Positions 56,419-64,000 of a stretch of DNA of 64,000 nt are shown here, one piece after another. The position numbers were made by a program, and so were the translations under genes. This stretch comes from Sagittula sp. P11 (lineage in GTDB: Bacteria; Pseudomonadota; Alphaproteobacteria; Rhodobacterales; Rhodobacteraceae), in assembly GCF_002814095.1 (NCBI RefSeq), contig NZ_CP021914.1, positions 186,001 through 250,000 of the forward strand, given 5' to 3'. The stretch's first letter is position 1, and each line of letters begins with the position of its first letter. The notes beneath the pieces were generated by a model. That model had not been told where the DNA came from and did no database searches. It was given only the letters and a program-made list of their open reading frames with translations.

Positions 56419-56542
56419 TTCTAAGAGAGCCCCGATGCCGGTGCCATCAACCTGACAATTGGACTCCGACAGGGAACAACCGCTCGCTCCGCACACCCGC
56501 AGAATGGTCTAGCCGCTCTGAAGTGGTCCATAACCGATCGGA

Positions 56543-57391
56543 TCAGTGCAGGGCCACGATCCGGGAGGGCCCGCCTGACCCGCCTGCGACCTTGGGCGCT
56601 CCGACGAACACGTACGCCCCGGAGGGCGCGATCTCGTCCATCGACGCAAGACACTCGACGCCCCACCGCCCGGAGCCCAGCCAGTCGTAGTGGACGGGGA
56701 AATCACCTGAAGCGAGGCCGCGGTCCAGCGACAGCGTGTCCACCGCGATCCCCCTGACCGAGCGCTCCTCGATCAGGAAGCGGGCGGCTTCGGCGTGGAA
56801 GCCGGGTGTGTGGTTCTTACCCTCGGCGTCGAGGCCCGTGTATTTCTCTGTCGTGAGATGGGCTGCCCAGCCCGAGTTCATGGCAACACAGGCGCCTTCG
56901 GGGATTTCACCGTGCTGTGCTTCCCACGCCGCGATGTCGTCGGGGGTCAGGTAGGCGTCGGCATCCGCGGCCGCCTTGGCCCGGATGTCGATGATTGCAA
57001 GCGGGCAGAGCAGGTCTGCGACCGGGATCAGGTCTACGCTGTTGCCGTCTTCGGAGAAATGGAGCGGCGCGTCGATGTGGGTGCCGGTGTGCTCCATCAG
57101 CGTCCAGCGGTTGAGGTTGACCCGATCCTTTTCCCAGGTGACGGGACGTTCCATTTCGAACCACCGTTCGCCGGAGAAGGTCGGAAACCCTTCGTAGAGC
57201 GTATGGCTCATGTCGGTGATCTTGCTGAAACTGAGGGGACCGGTATCTGTCGCCGCAGACGCAGGACGGGCGCCGCCGGCAAGGGAGCCGGCACCTGCCA
57301 TTGCAGCGATTCCAAGCGTGAAGCCGGATTTCAGGAGACCGCGGCGCGTGGCCTTTTCACAGACCGCGTGAAGGCAATTCGGAGGGCACAT
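56543..57391 (-). CDS. Cyclase-family metal-dependent hydrolase (kynurenine formamidase-like), Tat-exported
   Basis: A 282-residue cyclase-superfamily protein. The metal-binding motif HxGTHxDxPxHF is present as EHTGTHIDAPLHF near 130. The N-terminus has a twin-Arg signal (KATRRGLLKSGFTLGIAAMAG) with an Ala-rich cut region (PASAATDTG), so it is periplasmic. The family hydrolyses amides or lactones and includes kynurenine formamidase and isatin hydrolase. It lies 104 bases after dctP of system 3 on the same strand, as the last gene of that operon. Substrate is unknown. Confidence 0.85.
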   Translation of the reverse strand: MCPPNCLHAVCEKATRRGLLKSGFTLGIAAMAGAGSLAGGARPASAATDTGPLSFSKITDMSHTLYEGFPTFSGERWFEMERPVTWEKDRVNLNRWTLMEHTGTHIDAPLHFSEDGNSVDLIPVADLLCPLAIIDIRAKAAADADAYLTPDDIAAWEAQHGEIPEGACVAMNSGWAAHLTTEKYTGLDAEGKNHTPGFHAEAARFLIEERSVRGIAVDTLSLDRGLASGDFPVHYDWLGSGRWGVECLASMDEIAPSGAYVFVGAPKVAGGSGGPSRIVALH

Positions 57392-57495
57392 TGGATTTGT
57401 CCTTGTATGATGGGGTAAGGAAGATGAGCGGCGGGATGCCGCGATCCGCACCCGCAGCCAAGGAACGGCTACGGGTGTGGCAACAGGCATGGCGG

Positions 57496-58482
57496 TCAGA
57501 GACCGTTGATCGCGTCCAGCATGCCCTCGGGCCAGGACTTCGACAGTGGAGAGTTCAGGTACTGCTCCTGCGCGTGGGACTGGAACGCCGCGACATCGGG
57601 CGTGTACACCTTGAGCCCCTCACCTTCGAAGAACTCGATCAGCTCGGCTTCCTGGTTCAGGTATTGTTCGTCCGACCACGCGACGGCCTTTTTCGCCGCC
57701 GCGCGCATCCGCTCCTGCTGTTCGGGAGTCAGGGCGTCGAAGACTTGCGACGAGACGAGGATAAGGCCGATCCCGACATTGTGGCCGGTCAGCACGATCT
57801 GGTCGGTGACCTCGTAGAATTTCATCTCCTTGTCGTTGGGCAACGGATTGTCCTGACCGTCGACCACGCCGGACTGCAGCGCGGTGTAGAGCTCGGCATA
57901 GGGAACCGGAACCGGGTTCGCCCCCAGCGACTTGCCGAGGAATTGCCAGCTTTCGCCGCCGGGCATCCGCAGTTTCACGCCGGACATGTCGGCGGGGGTG
58001 TTGATCTCCTTGTCGCCGCGCAGGTTGACCTGGCGGGTGCCGTAGTAGAGTGGGGTCAGGATCTCGACGCCCAGCTTATCGCGGGCGATCTGGCGCAGCT
58101 GTTCGCCGACCTCCGAGTCGAAGACCGCCTTGAGGTGCGCCTGGTCGCGGATCACATAGGCTGCGCCAAGGATGTCGAACTCTGGCGCCTGCTGGGCGAG
58201 GTCGGAGGGCGGCAGGCTGGCCATCTGAATGTTGCCGCGCTGGATGCCCGTCAACTCAGTGCCCTGCTTCATCAGGGTCGCGCCATAGTATGGCTTGAAG
58301 TCGAACTCTTCGCCGATCTCCTTGGCGAAGATATCGACGAGGGCCACGTTGCGCGGCGCCTGCTGCGGGTTCACGTCGGAAAAGATCAGCTCGATCTTGT
58401 CCTGAGCCTGCGCGGCCCCCGTGAGCATCGCCACCGCAAGCGCGGCTGACGCGAAAGTCCTGAGTCTATTGTGGATCATCAT
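57496..58482 (-). CDS. dctP: TRAP transporter periplasmic binding protein DctP, system 3
   Basis: A 328-residue DctP protein. The signal peptide (LRTFASAALAVAMLTGAAQA) precedes QDKIELIFSDVNPQQAPRN. Family landmarks are MSGVKLRMPGGESWQFLGK, with the conserved Arg, and VPVPYAELYTALQSGVVDGQDNP, cited as the standard ligand loop. The C-terminus EFFEGEGLKVYTPDVAAF closely matches the miniature protein at 61264-61542. Two in-frame ATGs occur at 58482 and 58479; GGGAGG favours either. It lies 18 bases after the SMP-30 gene. Confidence 0.92.
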   Translation of the reverse strand: MMIHNRLRTFASAALAVAMLTGAAQAQDKIELIFSDVNPQQAPRNVALVDIFAKEIGEEFDFKPYYGATLMKQGTELTGIQRGNIQMASLPPSDLAQQAPEFDILGAAYVIRDQAHLKAVFDSEVGEQLRQIARDKLGVEILTPLYYGTRQVNLRGDKEINTPADMSGVKLRMPGGESWQFLGKSLGANPVPVPYAELYTALQSGVVDGQDNPLPNDKEMKFYEVTDQIVLTGHNVGIGLILVSSQVFDALTPEQQERMRAAAKKAVAWSDEQYLNQEAELIEFFEGEGLKVYTPDVAAFQSHAQEQYLNSPLSKSWPEGMLDAINGL

Positions 58483-58500
58483 GTCCTCCCTTGGTGATCG

Positions 58501-59394
58501 TCAAAGTGCAAAGCGGTTCTCCGGCACCCCCTGCCCCGCGCCTTCTATTGCGAAGACGCTGCCGGCCAGCGGCTCGACGTCCAGTTGATCGGGCGACAGG
58601 AACTTGAAGGCCGAGGTGACGTAGAGAGTGCGGAATTCGGGCCCGCCGAAACACAGGCAGGTCGGGTTGGTTACAGGCAGCGCGATTTCGCGGTCGATCC
58701 TTCCGTCAGGGGCGTAGCGTACGACCCGGCCACCGGCAAAGAAGGCCTGCCAGAGGCAGCCATCGGCATCGACGCAGGCACCGTCCGGCCGGTCGCCGGA
58801 GGCGGAATAGTCGGCGAAGACTTCGCGCCCGACGATGGTCTCCCCTGCCTCGTCAAGTGCGAAGCGCCAAGTGATGTAGCGGCGGGTGTCGGTGAAGTAC
58901 ATGTGCCGTCCGTCCGGATCGAAGGCGATACCGTTCGACACGATCACGTCGTCCAGCATCTGCGTGGCGGTGCCGTCCGGATCGACCCGGTAGAGTGCGC
59001 CCAGCCCCTGGCTCAGACCATTGTCCATCGTACCGATCCACAGGCGTCCGCGGGTATCGACCCGGCCATCGTTCAGCCGTGTGGCGGGCATCTGCTCGCC
59101 GGGGATGGTGGCGAAGGATCTGGCCGCACCGCTTTGCGGGTCGATCAGCACCAGGTCGAGGTCACGCGCGGCGAGCAGACCGTCGGACCCTGTCAGTGCG
59201 AGCGAGCCGAAGTAGATGCCGGGCTGTTCCAGCGCCACCGCTTCGCCGGTGGCGGGGTCCAGCCGCCAGAGCGTCGGCTGCTCGATGTCGATCCACCACA
59301 GGCAGTTGCGACGCGCGTCCCAGAGCGGGGTCTCTCCCAGTTGGGCGGCGACTTTCTGGACGCATTCGACCTTTGGTTGTGTCATGCGCTTCAT
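58501..59394 (-). CDS. SMP-30/gluconolactonase-like protein
   Basis: A 297-residue six-bladed beta-propeller of the SMP-30/regucalcin family, which includes sugar lactonases. Likely metal ligands are Glu in LGETPLWD, Asn in ATRLNDGRVD, Asn in VSNGIAFDPD and Asp in GDRPDGACVD, the expected E-N-N-D set. The start ATG at 59394 (MKRMTQP) overlaps the dctM stop as ATGA; MTQP at 59385 is an alternative. With the cyclase-family enzyme and TRAP system 3 this points to uptake and ring-opening of a lactone, which is inference. Confidence 0.88.
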   Translation of the reverse strand: MKRMTQPKVECVQKVAAQLGETPLWDARRNCLWWIDIEQPTLWRLDPATGEAVALEQPGIYFGSLALTGSDGLLAARDLDLVLIDPQSGAARSFATIPGEQMPATRLNDGRVDTRGRLWIGTMDNGLSQGLGALYRVDPDGTATQMLDDVIVSNGIAFDPDGRHMYFTDTRRYITWRFALDEAGETIVGREVFADYSASGDRPDGACVDADGCLWQAFFAGGRVVRYAPDGRIDREIALPVTNPTCLCFGGPEFRTLYVTSAFKFLSPDQLDVEPLAGSVFAIEGAGQGVPENRFAL

Positions 59395-60686
59395 CCCTTG
59401 TAGCCCAGCATCCGGGGCAACCAGAGCACGAAGTCGGGCACGAATGTGATGATCATCAGGGCCACGACCAGGGCGAAAAGGAAGGGCACCAGGTCCCGGA
59501 CGATGCGTGCCAGTGGCTGTTTGGTGATCGTGGACACGATGAACAGCAGCAGTCCGTAGGGCGGCGTGATCAGCCCCAGCATGGCGTTGACCACGCAAAT
59601 GACACCGAAGTGCACGAGGTCGATCCCAAGCGACTGGGCCGTCGGGATGAAAATCGGAACGATGATCAGCAGGATCGCCCCGGACTCCAGGATGCAGCCC
59701 AGAACGAGGAACAGCGCGTTGATGGCCAGCAGGAACCCGACGCGGGACAGCTCGTACTGGCCGAGGAAGGCTGCGAGCGAGTCCGGCACGTTCTCGCGGG
59801 TGACGACGTACTGGAAGGTCAGCGCCCCCGCGATGAGGATGCCGACGGTCGCCGTCGAACGGGCCGAAGCCAGCAGCGTCTCGTAGAACTGCCCCAGTCT
59901 GACCGAGCGATAGACCACGACCGAGATCGTGAGCGCGTAAAAGGCAGCCACGGCGGCGGCCTCTGTCGGGGTCATCACGCCGCCGTAGATGCCGCCCAAA
60001 AGGATGACCGGCAAAAGCAGAGCGGGAATGGCGCGGAAGGTGACACCGGGCATGTCGCGCAGCGAAACCACCTCGTCTACGGAGAAGTTGCGGCGATGGG
60101 CGATGACGGCGTTCATCACCATCAGCACCACCCCCATCAGGAGACCCGGCGCCATGCCGGCGGCAAAGAGGTAGCCGACAGACTGGTCGGAGACGAGCGC
60201 GTAGAGCACCATGGGGATCGACGGGGGGATGATCGGCCCGATCGTGGCCGAGGCGGCGGTGATCGCAGCGGCGTAGGACGCGGTGTACTTGCCGTCCTTC
60301 GTCATCATGTTGATGATGATCTTGCCCATGCCGACCGCATCCGCGACGGCAGAGCCCGACATACCTGAGAAGATCAGCGAGGACACCACGTTGACGTGTC
60401 CCAGGCCGCCCTTGAACCGCCCGACGAGCGCCTGCGAAAACTGCAGCAGCCGGTCCGCCAGAGAGCCGATGTTCATTATGTCGGCCGCGAGGATGAACAG
60501 CGGGATCGCCAGCAGCGTGTAGCTGTTGAACAGCCCCTGCAGGAGCGTCTCTGAGGCGATGGAGGGGTCGAACCCTTTCATGATCAGGTAGACGGAGGAC
60601 CCGCAGATCATGGACAGGCCCATCGACAGGCCGCCGAACGCCAGGAAGGCGATCAGCAGGATCGAGACGAGAAACGGATCAGTCAT
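59391..60686 (-). CDS. dctM: TRAP transporter large membrane subunit DctM, system 3
   Basis: A 431-residue DctM permease. Landmarks are LLAIPLFILAADIMNIGSLAD, SSLIFSGMSGSAVADAVGMG, SATIGPIIPPSIPMVLYALV and GLITPPYGLLLFIVSTITKQP. It overlaps dctQ by eight bases on the left and the SMP-30 gene by ATGA on the right. Confidence 0.94.
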   Translation of the reverse strand: MTDPFLVSILLIAFLAFGGLSMGLSMICGSSVYLIMKGFDPSIASETLLQGLFNSYTLLAIPLFILAADIMNIGSLADRLLQFSQALVGRFKGGLGHVNVVSSLIFSGMSGSAVADAVGMGKIIINMMTKDGKYTASYAAAITAASATIGPIIPPSIPMVLYALVSDQSVGYLFAAGMAPGLLMGVVLMVMNAVIAHRRNFSVDEVVSLRDMPGVTFRAIPALLLPVILLGGIYGGVMTPTEAAAVAAFYALTISVVVYRSVRLGQFYETLLASARSTATVGILIAGALTFQYVVTRENVPDSLAAFLGQYELSRVGFLLAINALFLVLGCILESGAILLIIVPIFIPTAQSLGIDLVHFGVICVVNAMLGLITPPYGLLLFIVSTITKQPLARIVRDLVPFLFALVVALMIITFVPDFVLWLPRMLGYKG

Positions 60687-61200
60687 ACTCGTGGGTTCCG
60701 GCCGATTGGGTTGTGTCGAACGCCGGCCCGGAACCGGAAATGCCGCGCCAGATGCTGATGAAGCAGCGCAGGATCACGGAGAGCGCGAAGGGCATGTAGA
60801 TCGCGAAGACCCAGTCGAAGGGAATCTTCATGTAGGCGGTCTTCTCGATCGCCATGAAGGTGACGTAGTCCCACACGTAAGGCAGCGTCCAGATGAAGAT
60901 GCCCGCGCAGATGGCCCCCGTCACGACATCCATCGCCCGCCGTCCGCCGCGCGGCAAAAGGTTGTAGAGAATGTCCAGCCGGATCACCTCGGATTCGCGC
61001 ACGACAAAGGCGTATCCGAACAGGATGCCCCACAGCCACGCGATCGACACGAACTCCACCGTCCAGCCAAGCGGGAGGTTCAGCAGGTAGCGGAACACGA
61101 TCTGGATCAGGAAGCTGACGAAGAGTGCGCCGAGGATCAGCGCGAGAAAGTTCTCGGCTCGCGCACCGAGCCATCCGATTGGTTTTCGCAGACGGTCCAT
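60679..61200 (-). CDS. dctQ: TRAP transporter small membrane subunit DctQ, system 3
   Basis: A 173-residue four-helix DctQ protein: FLALILGALFVSFLIQIVFRY, WTVEFVSIAWLWGILFGYAF, a short amphipathic SEVIRLDILYNLLP, and AIYMPFALSVILRCFISIWRG. ATG at 61200 reads MDRLRKPIGWL. It overlaps dctM by eight bases and follows the mini-DctP gene by 63 bases, which contain a small CGGCCG-AAA-CGGCCG hairpin. Confidence 0.9.
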   Translation of the reverse strand: MDRLRKPIGWLGARAENFLALILGALFVSFLIQIVFRYLLNLPLGWTVEFVSIAWLWGILFGYAFVVRESEVIRLDILYNLLPRGGRRAMDVVTGAICAGIFIWTLPYVWDYVTFMAIEKTAYMKIPFDWVFAIYMPFALSVILRCFISIWRGISGSGPAFDTTQSAGTHEYD

Positions 61201-61263
61201 CCTGCCCCCGGTGGTGAAAGGTGTCGGGTCCGGCCGAAACGGCCGTCTCCCCGTTATCTGGCC

Positions 61264-61542
61264 TCAGAGGCCGTTGATCTTTTCGAGCCGCCTCTCGGGC
61301 AAGTCCGCGGAATACTTGGAGTTCCTGAACGCCTCGAGCACGTGGTTGCGGAAGGCCTCCCTTTCGGGTTCGTAGACCTTCAGCCCCTGTTCCTTGAAGA
61401 AGGTCACCAGTTCCGCCTTCTGGGCGATGGTGTCGACATCCAGCGCAGCCTGGAACTCGCGCACGTCCTGCGCCACCGCGGTGCCGGCGCCGATTCCGGC
61501 AGCCATCAAGGCTGCCAGCCCTGCCACCTTGAAGTTCCTCAT
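61264..61542 (-). CDS. Miniature DctP-like exported protein (signal peptide plus DctP C-terminal segment)
   Basis: A 92-residue frame with GGAGGAG upstream of its ATG. Residues 1-25 (MRNFKVAGLAALMAAGIGAG, then TAVAQ) form a Sec signal. Residues 40-92 align without gaps to the last 53 residues of DctP system 3 with 26 identities (about 49%), including AEL-FF, GLKVY-P, AF, H and the final INGL. The whole ligand-binding body of about 240 residues is missing. Either this is an in-frame deletion relic of a second dctP or a small stand-alone periplasmic protein derived from one. Its start signals look intact and it lies in the operon before dctQ. Confidence 0.75.
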   Translation of the reverse strand: MRNFKVAGLAALMAAGIGAGTAVAQDVREFQAALDVDTIAQKAELVTFFKEQGLKVYEPEREAFRNHVLEAFRNSKYSADLPERRLEKINGL

Positions 61543-61588
61543 GATCCTACGCTCCTCCCAGTTGCGCTTCGTGGACGTCAGGACGCCC

Positions 61589-61960
61589 CTAACCGAACGA
61601 ACCGAATGCCTCCCGCATCCGGTCGGTGTCGGGCTTCTCTCTCTTGAAATGTTCTTGGACCCGCGCGGGCTCGCAAAGCGCCATACCGAAGACGGGCGGG
61701 ACGGTGCGCTTGTACCGACGAGGCACGTCCAGCCATTCAAAGCCCTCTGCCCCGAGACTGTCCGAGGCACTCGCCGGAACGTTGCTCTCGTCCGCATCGA
61801 CCGGGACGTGGCCAAGCCGCAACCCGACCGCTGCCGTGATCGCGCGCGGTGACCGAAACGGGCCGATCCCGCGGCTCATGCGGGCGATTGAACGCCCGCG
61901 ACCGACAACCGGGCCGGTCTGCAAGGGAGCGGCAAACGTCACGAAACTCCTCCTGTCCAT
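61589..61960 (-). CDS. Hypothetical protein, first gene of the TRAP system 3 operon
   Basis: A 123-residue frame (MDRRSFVTFAAPLQTGPVVG at the start). No family was recognised. The C-terminal half (DVPRRYKRTVPPVFGMALCE, HFKREKPDTDRMREAF) has protein-like composition with charged residues, while the first 40 residues are Arg/Gly/Ser-rich. No ribosome site precedes the ATG, so it may be spurious or start later. It lies 46 bases before the mini-DctP gene on the same strand and divergent from the TetR-hydrolase gene. Confidence 0.35.
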   Translation of the reverse strand: MDRRSFVTFAAPLQTGPVVGRGRSIARMSRGIGPFRSPRAITAAVGLRLGHVPVDADESNVPASASDSLGAEGFEWLDVPRRYKRTVPPVFGMALCEPARVQEHFKREKPDTDRMREAFGSFG

Positions 61961-61978
61961 GGCGGGTTCTCTGACCGC

Positions 61979-62008
61979 TTGACGTGAGAATGTTCGTGAC
62001 GGTTAAAT
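61979..62008 (+). promoter_or_regulatory. Possible sigma-70-type promoter for the TetR-hydrolase gene
   Basis: TTGACG at 61979-61984 and TTAAAT at 62003-62008 are 18 bases apart in an unusually AT-rich patch, about 125 bases before the ATG at 62134. Confidence 0.45.
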
Positions 62009-62133
62009 ATGTCAACCTTTTGTACCAGATCGTTAAAAGTGGGTGCGGCGATGCGAGATCCACGGGCATTTCCGCGCGCCTTGCCTTGCGGTACACGGGG
62101 GCGTTGGCCAAGGATCGAAGGAGAGACGGCACC

Positions 62134-63780
62134 ATGGGGGATGCACCTTCCCACCCGCGCCCGGGCGAAACGCAACGCGGTGGCTGGAAACAGGATCCCG
62201 ATGCCGTGCGCCGCAACATCCTGCAGGTCGCGCGCACCGTCTTTGCCCGGCAGGGCCTGTCGGGCGCGCGGGTCGATGAGATCTCGGCCAGCACGAAGAC
62301 GTCGAAGCGGATGATTTACTACTACTTCGGCGACAAGGAGGGGCTCTACCGCGCCGTACTCGAGGACGCCTATGCGCGGATGCGCGACGACGAGGCCGCC
62401 CTGGACCTGCGCGCCGTGCATCCCATGACGGCCCTGCGTCAGCTGGCGGAGTTCACCTTCGAGCACCACCGGCAGGACCCGGACTTCGTGCGACTGGTGA
62501 TGATCGAGAACATCCACGGCGCCGCGCATATGGACTCGTCCGAGATCCTGGCCGGGCAGAACAGTTCGGCGATCCTGCTGCTCGAGGACATCTACCAACG
62601 CGGCTGCGACGCCGGCCTGTTCCGGCGCGGGCTGACGGCGCTCGAGCTGCACTGGCACATCTCGGCTCTGTCCATCTTCAACATCGCCAACCGCGCGACC
62701 TTTTCGCGGATCTTCGGCAATGACCTCTTTACCGAGCGTGGCCAGCGCATGCTGTGCCGCCATGTCGGCGACATGATCCTGGGGCTCGTGATGAAGCCCG
62801 GACTTTCCGCCGAGTTCGACATGCCAAGACCCAAGGAGGAGGCACGCACGATCAACCCGGGTATTTTCCGATTTCTCGACGTATGGGACAGCAAATGGGC
62901 CACGCTCGCACCGGGGGCGACCCCCGCCGAGCGGCGTACGCACTTCGAAAGCATCGCGCGCGACATGCGCCTGCCGACACCCCGCGAGGTCGAGACCGAT
63001 GACGAACACTGGATTGACAGCGACGGCGGTCCGGTGCGGGTGCGGGTCTTTCGTCATGACAGCGGAGGCACGCAGCCTGCACTGATCTACATGCACGGCG
63101 GGGCATGGATGCAAGGCAGCCCGGAAACCCATTGGGACATCACCGCGCGGCTTGCAGCGTGGAACCGGCAGACCGTGATCTCGGTCGACTACGCCCTGGC
63201 GCCGGAGCATCCCTTTCCGGCGGCCTACCTTCAGGTGCTGTCCGTGGCGCGATGGGCCCATGCGGAAGCGAACTCCCTGGGGATCGACCCTGCGCGCATC
63301 GCCATCGGAGGCGACAGCGCGGGCGGCAACCTTGCCGCTGCCGCGGCGCTGGCCTGCCGTGACGAAGGCGTCCCGATCTGCGCCCAGCTTCTGATCTATC
63401 CGGCCTGCGACTTCGACCAGTCCCGCCCCTCTTACGCCGAGAATGCCGAGGGGCCCCTCCTGAAGGTCGCGGGCATGGCGGCGACCCACGCGCTCTACTG
63501 TCCGGACGAGGCAACCTTGCACGGCGATCCGCGCGCAGCGCCTCTGGCGGCCGATAGTCATGCGGGCCTGCCTCCTGCCTTCATCGCTGTGGCACAGAAC
63601 GACCCTCTGCGCGACAGCGGGCTGGCCTATGCCGAGGCGCTGACGGCTGCAGGCGTCGATGTCGAGGTCGACCGCGGAGAGGGGCTGATCCACGGCTATC
63701 TTCGTGCCATGGAATACTGCCCTGACACAGAAACCAGCCTCCGCCGGATGGCTGGCTGGCTGCGCCGGATCACGGGATAA
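62134..63780 (+). CDS. TetR-family regulator fused to an alpha/beta-hydrolase (HSL/esterase type)
   Basis: A single uninterrupted 548-residue protein. Residues about 24-72 are a TetR helix-turn-helix (RRNILQVARTVFARQGLSG, then TSKRMIYYYFGDKEGLYRAV), followed to about 225 by a TetR-type ligand domain with DFVRLVMIENIHGAAHM. A linker of about 80 residues leads to a complete alpha/beta-hydrolase fold-3 domain: oxyanion motif HGGAW at 321-325, nucleophile Ser395 in IGGDSAGGN, Asp490 in VAQNDPLRDS and His520 in GLIHGYL. All catalytic positions are intact. ATG at 62134 follows AAGGAG by ten bases. It diverges from TRAP system 3 and its lactonase-like enzymes. A regulator that hydrolyses its own effector is one reading; an enzyme autoregulated by substrate is another. 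Confidence 0.9.
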   Translation: MGDAPSHPRPGETQRGGWKQDPDAVRRNILQVARTVFARQGLSGARVDEISASTKTSKRMIYYYFGDKEGLYRAVLEDAYARMRDDEAALDLRAVHPMTALRQLAEFTFEHHRQDPDFVRLVMIENIHGAAHMDSSEILAGQNSSAILLLEDIYQRGCDAGLFRRGLTALELHWHISALSIFNIANRATFSRIFGNDLFTERGQRMLCRHVGDMILGLVMKPGLSAEFDMPRPKEEARTINPGIFRFLDVWDSKWATLAPGATPAERRTHFESIARDMRLPTPREVETDDEHWIDSDGGPVRVRVFRHDSGGTQPALIYMHGGAWMQGSPETHWDITARLAAWNRQTVISVDYALAPEHPFPAAYLQVLSVARWAHAEANSLGIDPARIAIGGDSAGGNLAAAAALACRDEGVPICAQLLIYPACDFDQSRPSYAENAEGPLLKVAGMAATHALYCPDEATLHGDPRAAPLAADSHAGLPPAFIAVAQNDPLRDSGLAYAEALTAAGVDVEVDRGEGLIHGYLRAMEYCPDTETSLRRMAGWLRRITG

Positions 63781-63898
63781 CGAGACCCTCAGACTCAAAA
63801 TACAGCGGCGCCGGGATACGGCGCCCCTGCCCCATCGCCCAGCACGCGGGTCGATGCGGGTTTGCGTGGGGGTGATTCCTGATATATCTTCCAAAACA

Positions 63899-63922
63899 CC
63901 CTACGATTCTAATTTCGTAGGG
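63899..63922. promoter_or_regulatory. Palindromic operator upstream of the right-edge gene
   Basis: CCCTACGA and TCGTAGGG are perfect inverted arms around an 8-base AT-rich spacer, 16 bases before the next ATG. The size suits a TetR- or GntR-type repressor, possibly the fusion protein encoded just upstream. Confidence 0.65.
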
Positions 63923-63938
63923 CATTATGGGAGGAAAA

Positions 63939-64000
63939 ATGCTAAATCTCAATCGTCGGCTCGTCTGTGGTTTCGCCGCTGCGGCCATGGCCCTTTTCCC
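63939..64000 (+). CDS. N-terminus of an exported protein, cut by the window edge
   Basis: From ATG at 63939, with GGGAGG seven bases upstream, the frame reads MLNLNRRLVCGFAAAAMALF, a Sec signal peptide start. Given the window's pattern it may be a further transporter binding protein, but nothing of the mature part is visible. Confidence 0.7.
   Translation, partial: MLNLNRRLVCGFAAAAMALF

Noticed and set aside
61939-63894. A 651-residue minus-strand open frame opposite the TetR-hydrolase gene
   Set aside because: No recognisable domain and typical shadow composition. The plus frame has two complete domains.

Overview
The window looks like DNA from a high-GC marine or soil alphaproteobacterium of the Rhodobacterales (Roseobacter group). 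The clues are three TRAP transporter operons, a tripartite tricarboxylate (Tct) transporter, a phasin with a PhaR-type operator, frequent ATGA/GTGA start-stop overlaps, and a type VI secretion cluster with kinase/phosphatase control. No species can be named from the sequence alone. No tRNA, rRNA, CRISPR array or replication origin was seen.

Layout. (1) 1-9271, minus strand: one end of a type VI secretion (T6SS) cluster, tssK-tssL-tssM-tagF-pppA-ppkA. ppkA runs off the left edge and tssL carries an apparent -1 frameshift. (2) 9390-18509, minus: one giant autotransporter of about 3,040 residues. (3) 19047-19740: a decayed IS6-type transposase abutting a truncated dehydratase gene. (4) 19745-27695: a quinate/shikimate-like catabolic island with tctCBA, a shikimate/quinate dehydrogenase, a LysR regulator, a divergent flavoprotein and a TIM-barrel isomerase/dehydratase. 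Both promoters of this island carry direct repeats TGAYGTTA exactly 30 bp apart. (5) 27798-30714: an ssb relic and an IS graveyard around one complete IS3-family element. (6) 30882-41995, plus: a branched-chain-type ABC transporter (livKHMGF), GMC oxidoreductase, aldehyde dehydrogenase, tannase/feruloyl-esterase-like enzyme and an unknown membrane protein. This reads as uptake plus stepwise oxidation of an ester or alcohol. (7) 42128-44970: a truncated nicC-like monooxygenase and relics of IS21, IS5 and IS3 elements. (8) 45362-50551: LysR, a DUF4392/D-glutamate-cyclase-like protein and TRAP system 1. (9) 50808-55742: an octopine-dehydrogenase-like enzyme, TRAP system 2 and a divergent LysR. 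(10) 55851-56418: phasin with PhaR-type operator and terminator. (11) 56543-61960, minus: TRAP system 3 with an SMP-30 lactonase-like enzyme, a Tat-exported cyclase-family hydrolase, a miniature DctP-like protein and a small hypothetical protein. (12) 62134-63780, plus, divergent from system 3: a single protein joining a TetR regulator to a complete alpha/beta-hydrolase. (13) 63939 onward: the start of another exported protein behind a clear palindromic operator.

How it fits together. Apart from the T6SS and autotransporter, the window is a chain of transporter-plus-enzyme modules for scavenging small organic acids, esters or lactones, each with its own regulator. IS remnants sit at the joints between modules 3-7, which suggests mosaic acquisition and partial decay. 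The most unusual items are the TetR-hydrolase fusion, the 92-residue mini-DctP, the paired 30-bp-spaced operators, and the acidic-TVF motifs shared by the T6SS kinase and TssL.
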